64,000 nt of DNA, from positions 1 to 64,000 of the forward strand of contig NZ_QMEY01000030.1 of NCBI RefSeq assembly GCF_003315795.1. Reading direction: 5' to 3'. How positions within the stretch are numbered: the stretch's first letter is position 1; the number at the start of each line of letters is the position of its first letter. The position numbers and the translations under genes were made by a program. This document shows, piece after piece, positions 1-7,465 of this stretch. The stretch is from Spongiactinospora rosea. GTDB taxonomy: Bacteria; Actinomycetota; Actinomycetes; Streptosporangiales; Streptosporangiaceae. Below the pieces are notes generated by a model. That model did no database searches and was not told the origin of the DNA. It saw only the letters and a list, made by a program, of their open reading frames with translations.

Positions 1-127
1 TGTCGGCCTCGGCCGACATCAACGCCTCGGCCATGGTCTTCACCATGGAGCGCAACATGTCGGGGTCATCGGTCTGGAGTTGCTTCGTCAGCCACTGCTG
101 GGGCGTCACACTGTTGTCTGCGGCCAT
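1..127 (-). CDS. IS256 (Mutator)-type transposase, N-terminal part, runs off window
   Basis: The reverse strand encodes a protein starting MAADNSVTPQQWL and continuing MLRSMVKTMAEALMSAEAD before the window ends. This spacing of LRSMVKTMAEALMSAEAD is what I know from the start of actinobacterial IS256-family DDE transposases, just before their conserved GYRPREWDTRAG-like stretch. An ATG at 127 is preceded by AAGGAG (reverse complement of 135-140) with seven bases between, so the start is well supported. Only 42 codons are visible and the catalytic DDE residues lie outside the window, so intactness cannot be judged. The element's right end should lie within the next 100-200 bases; I could not fix its inverted repeat. 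The family call rests on a short segment and is moderate. Confidence 0.6.
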   Translation of the reverse strand, partial: MAADNSVTPQQWLTKQLQTDDPDMLRSMVKTMAEALMSAEAD

Positions 128-390
128 CGCTGGTCTCCTTCGATCTTGAACTGTGCATTCGAAGGATCACGCGATGGCCGTTCTCGTTCCTCGTCGCCAC
201 GCTTGTGACCTGGTCAAACTCGTACACCACTTCCGTGGACGCAACCCCGGACGACACATCATCACCGACAAACCGCCTATTTCTGACGAGGGCCGTGGTT
301 CCCGGCGCCCAGCGGCGTTCCCCGGGTACTTATCGGGGTGAGCGGCATACCGGCTGTGCGGGCACGCTTATCGGCAGGCTGGCTCTCTCG
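128..390. other. Non-coding stretch between transposase start and protease remnant
   Basis: The segment holds the upstream end of the IS256-type element and the terminal debris of the trypsin-like gene. A second minus frame ending at 330 continues without a stop from inside the protease gene and could be its displaced C-terminus. No other gene is visible. I could not identify terminal inverted repeats or a target duplication. Confidence 0.4.
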
Positions 391-804
391 TCAGGTGTGA
401 AATCCGAGCCGGCGATCACGTCGCACAGCTTCCATCGCCATCGCGCGGCATCCAGCCGCAGCGGCCCGCCGCTGCCGTCGTTGAGGACGTTGGGCTTCCA
501 CGTCACCGGCGCCGGAGGGCTGCCAGGCCGACCAGTGCTCAACACTCGCCGTGATGCGCGGCTGCGCAGGAGCACGCAGCAGGGGAAGCGTGACATCGAT
601 CCGGACGCGGGCGGCGGGCTCGATGTCCGGGGGCGTCCCGAGCGCGGCGTTGACCACGTGCGCGCAGGTCAATGCCAGCTCTTCGGTGATCAGAAAGCCC
701 ACTCCCACCGGTTCGCCCTGCCGGTCGCGGATCTGGAGTACGGCCGATTCGAGGATGTTCGGGCCTGAACCGACGGCGAAGGACCCGGGCTCGATCGCGG
801 TCAC
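391..804 (-). pseudogene. Trypsin-like serine protease N-terminal fragment (trypco-associated)
   Basis: The first ~65 residues contain VGVGFLITEELALTCAHVVNAAL, split here as a glycine-rich beta strand followed by TCAHV with the catalytic His. This is the chymotrypsin-fold start of bacterial trypsin-like proteases. After about residue 95 the sequence turns into an Arg/Gln-rich string unlike a protease, and the catalytic Asp and the GDSGG serine motif are absent in this frame. I therefore read it as frameshifted or truncated by the neighbouring insertion. It begins four bases inside the upstream trypco1 gene (ATGA overlap), so the two were one operon. Family knowledge: such protease plus trypco pairs belong to NTP-dependent bacterial conflict systems described by Aravind and colleagues; the partner ATPase is not in the window. 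Confidence 0.6.
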
Positions 805-1170
805 GATGCCGCCTCGTTTTCCTGCGCGGAGATGGCCGGATCAGTGGGCTCTTTCCGCCAGACGAGCGATACTTTGAAGCTGGCCTGCGCCGACGTACTG
901 GAGATCACCACATCGGCCTCGGCCGACAGGGACAGACCGAACTCAACGCTGATCTCATCGGGCCTTTCCACCATGCCCTGGAAGCCATCGACGAAGTTTT
1001 GCGCGACCGGTCTGACCGCGGCCAGCATGTCACCCAGTGAGCGTGTGGCCCGCGCGACGACCTGGCCTGGCGACTTTGACCAGGCCGTCCTCCACGTGCC
1101 CGACCTGGACCTTCACCACTGCGACGCGCCCGCCCGCGCCTTCTACCGGCAACTCCACGAGATAGGTCAC
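801..1170 (-). pseudogene. CU044_2847 / trypco1 domain protein, frameshifted
   Basis: Two reading frames together make one recognisable protein. From a GTG at 1170 (preceded by AAGGAG, six bases away) it reads MTYLVELPVEGAGGRVAVVKV up to VKVARPG near 1065. The other frame then continues QVVARATRSLGDMLAAVRP and ends VEFGLSLSAEADVVISS followed by SFKVSLVWRKE. This is the CU044_2847 (trypsin-co-occurring domain 1) family, about 120 residues. The join requires a one-base shift at about 1058-1068. Either the gene is dead or there is a sequencing error. It lies directly upstream of, and overlaps, the trypsin-like gene, which is the usual arrangement. Confidence 0.7.
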
Positions 1171-1316
1171 CGTTTCTCCTTCGGCCACCCTGACTTTCGC
1201 TCGGCTTGCGGGCCCCGCCAATTACCTTGCCCCAAGATTCGGAGGTTAGGAGGGCTTATGAAAGCGTGACCACCGAATCCCACGAGCAAGTGAACCGGAT
1301 AATAATGTCCATTTCA

Positions 1317-2453
1317 TCAAAAGAGGCTGTGCTTCTCCGGGAGATCGACGACTCCGGCCAAGGCCAGGGCCGCGAGGACGGTCAGGGTGAGGGTGAGGAT
1401 GCCGAGCAGGAGCCAGGCGATGGGGTGGCCGAGGTTGAGGGTCCAGGAGGAGGGGCCGAGGCGGGCGTGGACGAGGAGGGCCGGGTCGCGGCGGTTGGCG
1501 TAGACGGCGCCGGCGAGGTGCCAGTGGCGGTCGTCGTCGCGCTGGGCGGCTCCGGAGTCCTCCTCTTCCTCGCCGGGGAGGGCGGGGAGCCGGTGGCCGG
1601 ACTGACCTACCTTGATCGTCCAGGTCAGCCAGGCGCCCAGGAGTGCGACGAGCGGGGCGACGGTGGCCGCCGCCCAGGCGGTGCCGGGGGTGGCGATCTC
1701 CCAGAGCGGCAGGGCGGCGAGGAACAGGCTGAGGTTCAGGCAGGCCGCGGACAGCAGTGACAGCGTGGCGACGCCGCGCAGGTAGACGCGGTAGCGGCGG
1801 GCCGAGCCGCGGGGGCGGGCGGCGTCGAGCTCGGGGCGGGCGCGCAGCACGGCCGCGACGGTGGCGAGGACGATCACGATGACGGCGAGCTGGTAGATCA
1901 CCGGCTGGAAGGCGGTCAGCAGGGTGGTCGGCTCACGCTGGGCGGGGGCCGTGCCGTACCCGGGGAACGGCGGCAGCGTGGGCGGCAGTCCCCCGTAACG
2001 CGCCCAGCCGACACCGGCGGTGAGCAGCAGGACGGCCAGCGCGGGAAGACCCCATGGCCAGGGCACCCGCACCGGGTCGGTGCGGAAGGTGGTGTCCACG
2101 GTGACGGCCTGGCGGCGTTCGGACGCCCACCCGCCGGCGAGTTTGGCGGCGCGGATCGTGCGATGGGCGCGGTAGAAGAGCAGCAGGTCCGCGACCAGCA
2201 CCACCGTCGCGGAGATGACGGCGGATCCGGTGACCGGCAGGGCCAGGGGCGAGAGCACCGCGGCGATCCCGGCCACCAGGAGGGTCAGACGGGTGTAGGA
2301 CCGGCGGGCCGCGGCGATGGCGGGATCGCCGGTCCGCTGGACGCCCACGCGGACCCCGAACGGCAGGGTGGGCCCGGCCAGTGCCGGAAGCGCCAGCATC
2401 AGGGACGTGACCAGCGCGATCAGGATGAGTCCGGCGCAGAGGAGCAGGATCAC
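1317..2453 (-). CDS. DUF1648/DUF5808-type integral membrane protein
   Basis: 378 residues with roughly eight hydrophobic segments. The N-terminal part has the proline/glycine-rich PFGVRVGVQRTGDPAI stretch typical of DUF1648-like proteins, where it follows the first helix. Near residues 300-350 there is a soluble DUF5808-like patch (DDRHWHLAGAVYANRRDPA, then GPSSWTLNLGHPIAW). The function of these families is unknown; they are commonly encoded beside YtrA-type GntR regulators and ABC transporters. That is the case here: the start codon overlaps the end of the GntR gene by four bases, so the two are translationally coupled. Probably located in the cytoplasmic membrane and under the control of that regulator. 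Confidence 0.75.
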   Translation of the reverse strand: MILLLCAGLILIALVTSLMLALPALAGPTLPFGVRVGVQRTGDPAIAAARRSYTRLTLLVAGIAAVLSPLALPVTGSAVISATVVLVADLLLFYRAHRTIRAAKLAGGWASERRQAVTVDTTFRTDPVRVPWPWGLPALAVLLLTAGVGWARYGGLPPTLPPFPGYGTAPAQREPTTLLTAFQPVIYQLAVIVIVLATVAAVLRARPELDAARPRGSARRYRVYLRGVATLSLLSAACLNLSLFLAALPLWEIATPGTAWAAATVAPLVALLGAWLTWTIKVGQSGHRLPALPGEEEEDSGAAQRDDDRHWHLAGAVYANRRDPALLVHARLGPSSWTLNLGHPIAWLLLGILTLTLTVLAALALAGVVDLPEKHSLF

Positions 2454-2839
2454 GGCCCCTCCTCGAAACCGGTCAGCAGGGCCTCGCAGCGGCGCAGCAC
2501 ATCCTGCCGGTCCATGCCATGGACGGTGGCCTCCGCCAGCAGCACACGCACGCGTTCCTCCCAGTCGTCGGCGAAGCCCGCCTCGGGCGGGCCCGTGGCG
2601 GCGTCACGTCGTACGACCGCGCCGCTCTTGCGGTTGATCCGGATGATGCCCTGCTGTCGCAGCAGGTCATAGGCCTTGCTCACGGTATGGAAGTTGATGC
2701 CGAAATCCGCGGCGAGCTGCCGCGTGGAGGGGAGCGGGTCGCCTTCGCGCGCCTGCCCCCTGGCGATCGCCTCCACGATCCGGTCCCGGATCTGCTGGTA
2801 GATCGGGACCTCGCTGTCGAGGTCAAGGGTCAACTGCAC
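2450..2839 (-). CDS. GntR-family regulator, YtrA subfamily
   Basis: 129 residues, the short size of the YtrA branch. It starts MQLTLDLDSEVPIYQQIRDRI, followed by the winged-helix core with GDPLPSTRQLAADFGINFHTV (helix-turn-helix near residues 33-60) and the wing IIRINRKSGAVV. There is no large effector domain, only a ~40-residue C-terminal helical tail, as in YtrA proteins. It is divergent from a small-protein/ABC-transporter operon and shares the 55-base gap with an inverted repeat CTATCTG-17-CAGATAG, the probable operator. YtrA regulators commonly respond to cell-envelope stress such as lipid II-binding antibiotics; that role here is inference. Confidence 0.88.
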   Translation of the reverse strand: MQLTLDLDSEVPIYQQIRDRIVEAIARGQAREGDPLPSTRQLAADFGINFHTVSKAYDLLRQQGIIRINRKSGAVVRRDAATGPPEAGFADDWEERVRVLLAEATVHGMDRQDVLRRCEALLTGFEEGP

Positions 2840-2848
2840 GCCAGCACT

Positions 2849-2879
2849 CTATCTGATATACAACTAATAGAACAGATAG
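2849..2879. promoter_or_regulatory. Inverted repeat, probable YtrA/GntR operator
   Basis: CTATCTG at 2849-2855 and CAGATAG at 2873-2879 form perfect 7-base arms around a 17-base AT-rich spacer. The site is in the short divergent gap between the GntR gene and the 2894 gene and lies just upstream of the latter's GGAGGA ribosome binding site. Its place and symmetry suit autoregulation plus control of the ABC operon. Confidence 0.7.
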
Positions 2880-2893
2880 CGATAGGAGGACAG

Positions 2894-3253
2894 ATGATGT
2901 TGCACGTAGAGATCCACCAGGACACGCTGACCGTCCGTTTCGCCCCGTGGGCGCGGCTGTTCACCAGGACCGGCACGGTGAGCGTGCCGCTGACGGAGAT
3001 CGCCGAGGTGCGCCTGATCGACCGGCCGCTGAAGGTCGCCAAGGGCACGTACCGCGGCCTGCTCGTCTCCGGCGTCGTCAAGATCGGCACCTGGACGTCG
3101 CCGAGCGGGGTCAAGCGCCTGACCGCCGCCCGGCGGGACGTCGGCGGGCTGCAGATCATCCTGAAGAGCCCGATGGCGGGCCACGACGAGCTGGTCCTCA
3201 GCGTCCCGGACGCCGAGCCGCTTCGGCGGCGGCTGCTCGCGGTGCCGGCATGA
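2894..3253 (+). CDS. Small conserved protein of YtrA-linked ABC operon
   Basis: 119 residues from ATG 2894, with TAGGAGGA just upstream fixing the start (ATG 2897 is a less likely in-frame alternative). The sequence alternates short beta strands (LHVEIHQDTLTVRF, VSVPLTEIAEVRLI, GTYRGLLVSGVVKIGTW) and ends in a strand plus helix (DELVLSVPDAEPLRRRL). This resembles a bacterial PH-like domain, though I cannot prove the family. There is no signal peptide or membrane helix. Its stop overlaps the start of the ATPase gene, so it belongs to the same transcript. Such small proteins recur in front of ABC cassettes of this type; the role is unknown. Confidence 0.75.
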   Translation: MMLHVEIHQDTLTVRFAPWARLFTRTGTVSVPLTEIAEVRLIDRPLKVAKGTYRGLLVSGVVKIGTWTSPSGVKRLTAARRDVGGLQIILKSPMAGHDELVLSVPDAEPLRRRLLAVPA

Positions 3254-4131
3254 ACGTCGAGGTGCGCGGCCTGACCAAGACGTACGGGCCGATCAGCGCC
3301 GTCACCGACCTGAGCTTCGAGGCCGGGGCGGGCCTGGTGACGGGGTTCCTGGGGCCGAACGGCGCAGGAAAGACCACCACGATGCGAATGATGCTGGGCC
3401 TGGTCGCGCCGACGTCCGGCACCGCCACGTTCGGCGGGCGGCGCTACGCGGACCTGCGCCGCCCGTCGGCCGCCGTCGGAGCCGTACTGGACGGCGCGGG
3501 CTTCCACCCCGCCCACACCGCCCGCGACCACCTGCGGGTCTACGCGCGGATGGGCCGGTACGGCATGGCCAGGGTCGAGGAGGTCGCCGACCTGACCGGG
3601 GTGTCGGCCTTCGCGGGCCGTCCCACGCGTACGCTGTCCACCGGCATGCGGCAGCGCCTCGGCCTGGCCACCGCGCTGCTCGGCGACCCCCGGGTGCTGC
3701 TGCTGGACGAACCGAGCAACGGCCTGGACCCGGAAGGCATCGCCTGGCTGCGGCGCTTCGTCCGCGAACTGGCCGCCGACGGACGTACCGTCCTGATCTC
3801 CAGCCATGTGCTAGGCGAGATCGAGCACATGGCCGACCACGTGGTGGTGATCCGTGACGGGCGGCTGGTCACCACCGGCCCCATCAGCGGTCTGTACGGC
3901 ACGGCCACCGTGCTGGTCCGCGCCCCGCGAGCCGATGAGTTCGCGGCGAGGCTGACGGCGAGCGGGGCCCGGGTGGAGCGCCCAGAACCGGATCTCCTGC
4001 GAATCCACGGCCTGGGCACCGCCGAGGTCGCCGCCGCGGCCACCTCGTACGGCATCGCGCTGCACGAGATCACCCCCGAACGTCCCACCCTCGAACAGGC
4101 GTTCCTGCACCTCACCGGAGGTTCCCGATGA
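3250..4131 (+). CDS. ABC transporter ATP-binding protein
   Basis: 293 residues from ATG 3250, overlapping the upstream stop by four bases. Walker A is GPNGAGKTTT (residues ~36-45), the ABC signature appears as LSTGMRQRLGLA (~130) and Walker B plus catalytic Glu as VLLLDEPSNGLDPEG (~152). The H-loop is in LISSHVLGEIE. The C-terminal ~80 residues (after RDGRLVTTGPI) are the extra domain found in DrrA/CcmA-like antibiotic or lipid exporters. It pairs with the permease starting four bases before its end. It probably powers export or confers resistance; substrate unknown. Regulated by the adjacent GntR protein by context. Confidence 0.93.
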   Translation: MNVEVRGLTKTYGPISAVTDLSFEAGAGLVTGFLGPNGAGKTTTMRMMLGLVAPTSGTATFGGRRYADLRRPSAAVGAVLDGAGFHPAHTARDHLRVYARMGRYGMARVEEVADLTGVSAFAGRPTRTLSTGMRQRLGLATALLGDPRVLLLDEPSNGLDPEGIAWLRRFVRELAADGRTVLISSHVLGEIEHMADHVVVIRDGRLVTTGPISGLYGTATVLVRAPRADEFAARLTASGARVERPEPDLLRIHGLGTAEVAAAATSYGIALHEITPERPTLEQAFLHLTGGSR

Positions 4132-4922
4132 GCGCACTGCTGCGTGCGGAATGGACGCGTCTGACCGGCACGACGCTGTGGCTGTGGGGCCTGCTGGCCG
4201 CGCTGGGCAGCGGGGCCGCCGTCGGCCTGCTCGCGCTCGCCGGGCCGGAGAACTTCACCCCGCCACTGCCCGGCCTGGACACCGCCGAGGGCGCCCACAC
4301 GCTGCTCGGCCTGCTCGGCTTCACCGTCTTCGCCCCCGCCCTGCTCGGCACCATCGCCGTGTCCGCCGAATACCGGCACCGGACCATCACCACCACGACG
4401 TTGTTCGCTCCCCGGCGCTGGACCTGGCTGGCGGCCAAGCTGGCGATCTACACGGGCGCGGGGCTGGTCTACGGCGTGATCGCCGCGGCCGTGACCGGCG
4501 GCGCTCTCCTCGCCGTGGCCACGCTCAAGGGCATCACGCTCGGCCTTCCGGCCGTCACGATCGCGGCCCTGCTCGCCCGCATCGCCCTGACCATGGCCGT
4601 CTACACCCTGCTGGGCGTCGCCGTGGGCGCGCTGCTGCGCAACCAGGTGACCGCCCTCGTCGCCGTCGGCGCGTACTTCTACATGGTCGAGACCGTGCTG
4701 ATGCTCATCCCGGGGATCAAGGCGCTCTACCCCTATCTGCCGGGCGGCGCCACCGCCGCGCTGACCGGTTTCACCTATCTGGCGAACGCCATCGCCGACC
4801 AGACCGGCACCGCCTCGGCCCACCTGCTGTCCGCGCCCGCAGGGGCCGCCGTACTGGTCTGCTATGCCCTGATCGCGGTCGCCATCGCGGTGGCGGCCCC
4901 CTTGCGGCGCGACATCCTGTGA
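4128..4922 (+). CDS. ABC-2 type transporter permease
   Basis: 264 residues, six predicted hydrophobic segments, overlapping the ATPase gene by four bases. The N-terminus LLRAEWTRLTGTTLWLWGLL is the usual cytoplasmic coupling helix followed by TM1, and a second amphipathic stretch EYRHRTITTTTLFAPRRW is the ABC-2 signature that contacts the ATPase. No extracellular binding domain. It forms the membrane half of the exporter with the preceding gene and closes the operon; the next gene is on the opposite strand. Confidence 0.9.
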   Translation: MSALLRAEWTRLTGTTLWLWGLLAALGSGAAVGLLALAGPENFTPPLPGLDTAEGAHTLLGLLGFTVFAPALLGTIAVSAEYRHRTITTTTLFAPRRWTWLAAKLAIYTGAGLVYGVIAAAVTGGALLAVATLKGITLGLPAVTIAALLARIALTMAVYTLLGVAVGALLRNQVTALVAVGAYFYMVETVLMLIPGIKALYPYLPGGATAALTGFTYLANAIADQTGTASAHLLSAPAGAAVLVCYALIAVAIAVAAPLRRDIL

Positions 4923-4926
4923 GCGA

Positions 4927-5745
4927 TCAGCGGCACGGCGGCCGGTACTCCAGGCCGGGGAAGTACCTGGCCCACTCGCGTTCGGTGACGCGGGGGTGCG
5001 CCAGCGCGCACACCTGTGCGGCGACCCGCTCGGGGTCGGTGATCCACAGGCGGGCGGTGCGGTCCTCCCCTGAGGTGAGCAGCACGCGCCCTCCGGGGCC
5101 GAACGTGACCGCGTGCACCCGGTCGCCGTGCCCGGAGAGCACGGCCCGCAGCACCGGGCGGGCCATGGCGGACACGTCCCACAGGCGTACGGTGCCGTCC
5201 ATTCCGGCGGTCGCGAGCGCCCGGCCGTCCGGGCTGATCGCGACCGACTGAACACCTCCGACATGTCCTGACATGACGGCCAGCGGGCGGGGCCGCTCGG
5301 GAGTGCTCACGTCCCACAGGCGGGCGGTGCCGTCGAGACCGGCGGTCGCCAGCGTGCGCCCGTTCCGGCTGAAGACGACCTTCCGCACCGAGTACGGGTG
5401 GGCGGTGAAACCGGCGAGACGTACGGGGTGGCGCGGGTCGGCCACGCGCCACAGGTGCACGTCGCGGTCCTGGACGACCGCGAGCAGCGCGCCGCGCGGG
5501 CCGAAGGCCGCGTTCAGCACGCCCATGTTCTCCTTGATCGCGCCGATCGGCCGCGCCCGGCGCGGGTCCGACAGATCCCACAGCCGGAGCCCGGTGGCAC
5601 CGCCGCCCCCGGTGGCGAGGATCGCGTCCCCCTGGAACGCGACCGTCCAACCCGGATTCGCGGCCTGCCCGAGGGCGGCTGCCGTGGCGCGGCGAACCGC
5701 CGGATCGAGCAGGGTGTGGGCAAGGCGGCAAACCCGGTGTCGCCA
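4927..5745 (-). pseudogene. WD40 repeat protein, 5' truncated
   Basis: From about residue 110 of the open frame down to the stop at 4927 there are five WD40-like blades, marked by LRLWDLSDP, VHLWRVADP, ARLWDVSTP, VRLWDVSAM and ARLWITDP, each preceded by a GH or TAH dipeptide. A closed propeller normally needs seven, so at least two blades are missing. The frame stays open upstream of ~5745 to 6081, but that part is antisense to another gene fragment and has no WD40 pattern, so I exclude it. No start codon with a ribosome binding site is evident. The C-terminal tail (AHPRVTEREWARYFPG) is typical of actinobacterial WD40/kinase-associated propeller proteins. Probably non-functional. Confidence 0.7.
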
Positions 5746-5748
5746 CTC

Positions 5749-6162
5749 GAAACCAGGGCCTGGAAGACCTCGCGAAACGACCGGGCCGTGCAAAGTGCCG
5801 CCGCGGAATGGAAACGCTGCATGGCCCGCAGGGGGCACGATTACAAGGACCCGGTCAACGCCCCCTACTCCTACTGGACCTCCCAGCGAATGGCCGCGCA
5901 TCCGAATCCGACGAAAGAGCAGCGGAAACACGGAATTCCGCCTACGGACGCCGAGCGCCAGGCCGCGCTCGACGACATCGGGTGCAAGAACGAGTCGGGA
6001 TTCGTGCGGATCTGGCTGGCCGCCGAACTCGCCCTGCAGCGGCGGCTGGTCGCGGAAAATCGGGTACCGCTGGAAGAGCACAGAAAGCGGCTGGACCGGA
6101 TGCTGCGAAACGCCACGGAGGCGCTTGGCCCGATCGCCGCTACGTCGTCCGCTCGCGGGTGA
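5749..6162 (+). pseudogene. C-terminal fragment of secreted actinobacterial hypothetical protein
   Basis: The frame reads AVQSAAAEWKRCMARRGHDY, then PTDAERQAALDDIGCKNESG and a helical end ALQRRLVAENRVPLEEHRKR. The spacing WxxCMxxxGxxY ... AxxDxxCxxxxG is that of a lipoprotein-like family common in Streptosporangiales and Streptomyces, whose two Cys probably form a disulfide. The lipobox or signal region that should precede it is missing: just upstream lies the antisense WD40 remnant. No start codon is evident, so this is a 5'-truncated gene produced by the same rearrangement. Its stop runs 23 bases into the end of the next minus-strand gene. Confidence 0.65.
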
Positions 6163-6715
6163 CCAGGGCGAGGGCGAGCCAGATCAGCGCCGCGCCGGCG
6201 GGCAGGTAGTTCAGATCGACCGTGATGGCGACGAAGCCGAGGGTGACCAGTACGGGGGCGAGGGCGTTGCGGCCGGGGCCGGTGATCGCGTACTGCACGA
6301 GCAGCGCCAGCAGCCCGGCCATGAAGAACACCGGGCCGATCTCGTAGACCACCTGGGGAAGTACGGCGGGGACGTCCGCGTACCGGGCGCCCAGGGCGCT
6401 CTTCTCGGCGGCGTCCGCGGCCTCCAGGCCGATCACGATGTCGATGATCGCGACGCGGACGAACATCACCAGCCCGAAGGCGGCGACCGCGGCCCCGATG
6501 GCGGCCACGACGCGGTGGGCGGGGCCGCCTGTCCTGACGCGGGCGTACAGGCCCGCGATCACCCAGCCGTACAGCAGGAGGGAGACCAGGAAGATCACGT
6601 GGCCGGTCGTCCAGGCGGGTCCGGGTCCGTGCTGCCCGTCGCGGCCGTCGATGAGCCGGACGACGCCGTAGGCGAGCATGAGCGCCGGGGCGAGATGGAA
6701 GGCGATTCTCTTCAT
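6140..6715 (-). CDS. Integral membrane protein, unknown function
   Basis: 191 residues from ATG 6715 (MKRIAFHLAPALMLAYGVVRL); upstream in-frame codons are Arg/Pro-rich and were left out. About six hydrophobic helices alternate with short loops. Small 6-TM proteins of this kind often sit next to NarL-type two-component systems in actinomycetes, and the gene lies ~100 bases downstream of one on the same strand, so it may be a target or accessory of that system. I do not recognise the family. The 3' end overlaps the convergent gene fragment ending at 6162. Confidence 0.65.
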   Translation of the reverse strand: MKRIAFHLAPALMLAYGVVRLIDGRDGQHGPGPAWTTGHVIFLVSLLLYGWVIAGLYARVRTGGPAHRVVAAIGAAVAAFGLVMFVRVAIIDIVIGLEAADAAEKSALGARYADVPAVLPQVVYEIGPVFFMAGLLALLVQYAITGPGRNALAPVLVTLGFVAITVDLNYLPAGAALIWLALALVTRERTT

Positions 6716-6811
6716 GCGATCGATCTTCGGGAAACCGGCCGCCGGGCGGATCGCCGCCGCGAGCGGTCTTCGGGCGGGCGCGGCTCCCCCGCGCGAGGGA
6801 GCCGTCACCTG

Positions 6812-7465
6812 TCAGGAAAGCTCGATCAGCCGGGTCTCGTACGCGGCGATCACGGCCTGGACGCGGTCGCGGATGCCGAGCTTGGCCAGGACGTTGCTCA
6901 CGTGGGTCTTCACGGTGTGCTCGCTGACGACCATGGACGCGGCGATCTCCGCGTTGGACAGGCCGCGGCCGAGGTGGCGCAGGGTCTCGCGCTCGCGTTC
7001 GGTAAGGACCGACAGCCGCTCGGCGGCGGTGGTGCCGGCGCGCGGGCGGTTGCGGGTGATGTCGGCGATGAGGCGGCGGGTGACGGTGGGCGCGAGCAGC
7101 GACTCGCCCGCCGCCACCACGCGGACCGCGTGTACCAGGTCGTCGCGGCGTACGTCCTTGAGCAGGAACCCGCTGGCACCGGCGTAGAGGGCGTCGTAGA
7201 CGTAGTCGTCCTGGTCGAACGTGGTGAGCATGATCGCGCGGGTCCTGGTCTCGGCGCACACGAGCTTCGCGGCCTCGATGCCGTCCAGGTCCGGCATGCG
7301 GATGTCGAGCAGCACGATGTCGGGGTCGTGCTCGCGTACGGCGCTGATCGCGGCGCGGCCGTCGCCCGCCTCGGCGACCACCTCGATGTCGGGCTGGGCG
7401 TCCAGGATCATCGCGAAGCCGCTGCGGACCAGTTCCTGGTCGTCGGCGAGCACCACGCGGATCAC
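6812..7465 (-). CDS. NarL/FixJ-family response regulator
   Basis: 217 residues. The receiver domain (1-120) has the acidic pair in VLADDQE, the phospho-acceptor Asp in DIVLLDIRMPD, the conserved Thr in MLTTFD and the Lys in GFLLKDVRRDD. The LuxR-type HTH follows at ~150-210 (LTERERETLRHLGRGLSNAEIA, then VKTHVSNVLAKLGIRDR). It is translationally coupled to the upstream kinase by a four-base overlap and forms the cytoplasmic output of that two-component system. Targets are unknown; the adjacent membrane protein is a candidate. Confidence 0.93.
   Translation of the reverse strand: MIRVVLADDQELVRSGFAMILDAQPDIEVVAEAGDGRAAISAVREHDPDIVLLDIRMPDLDGIEAAKLVCAETRTRAIMLTTFDQDDYVYDALYAGASGFLLKDVRRDDLVHAVRVVAAGESLLAPTVTRRLIADITRNRPRAGTTAAERLSVLTERERETLRHLGRGLSNAEIAASMVVSEHTVKTHVSNVLAKLGIRDRVQAVIAAYETRLIELS

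Noticed and set aside
5746..6081. N-terminal extension of the WD40 frame
   Set aside because: No WD40 pattern, and antisense to the Cys-pair protein fragment with recognisable residues.
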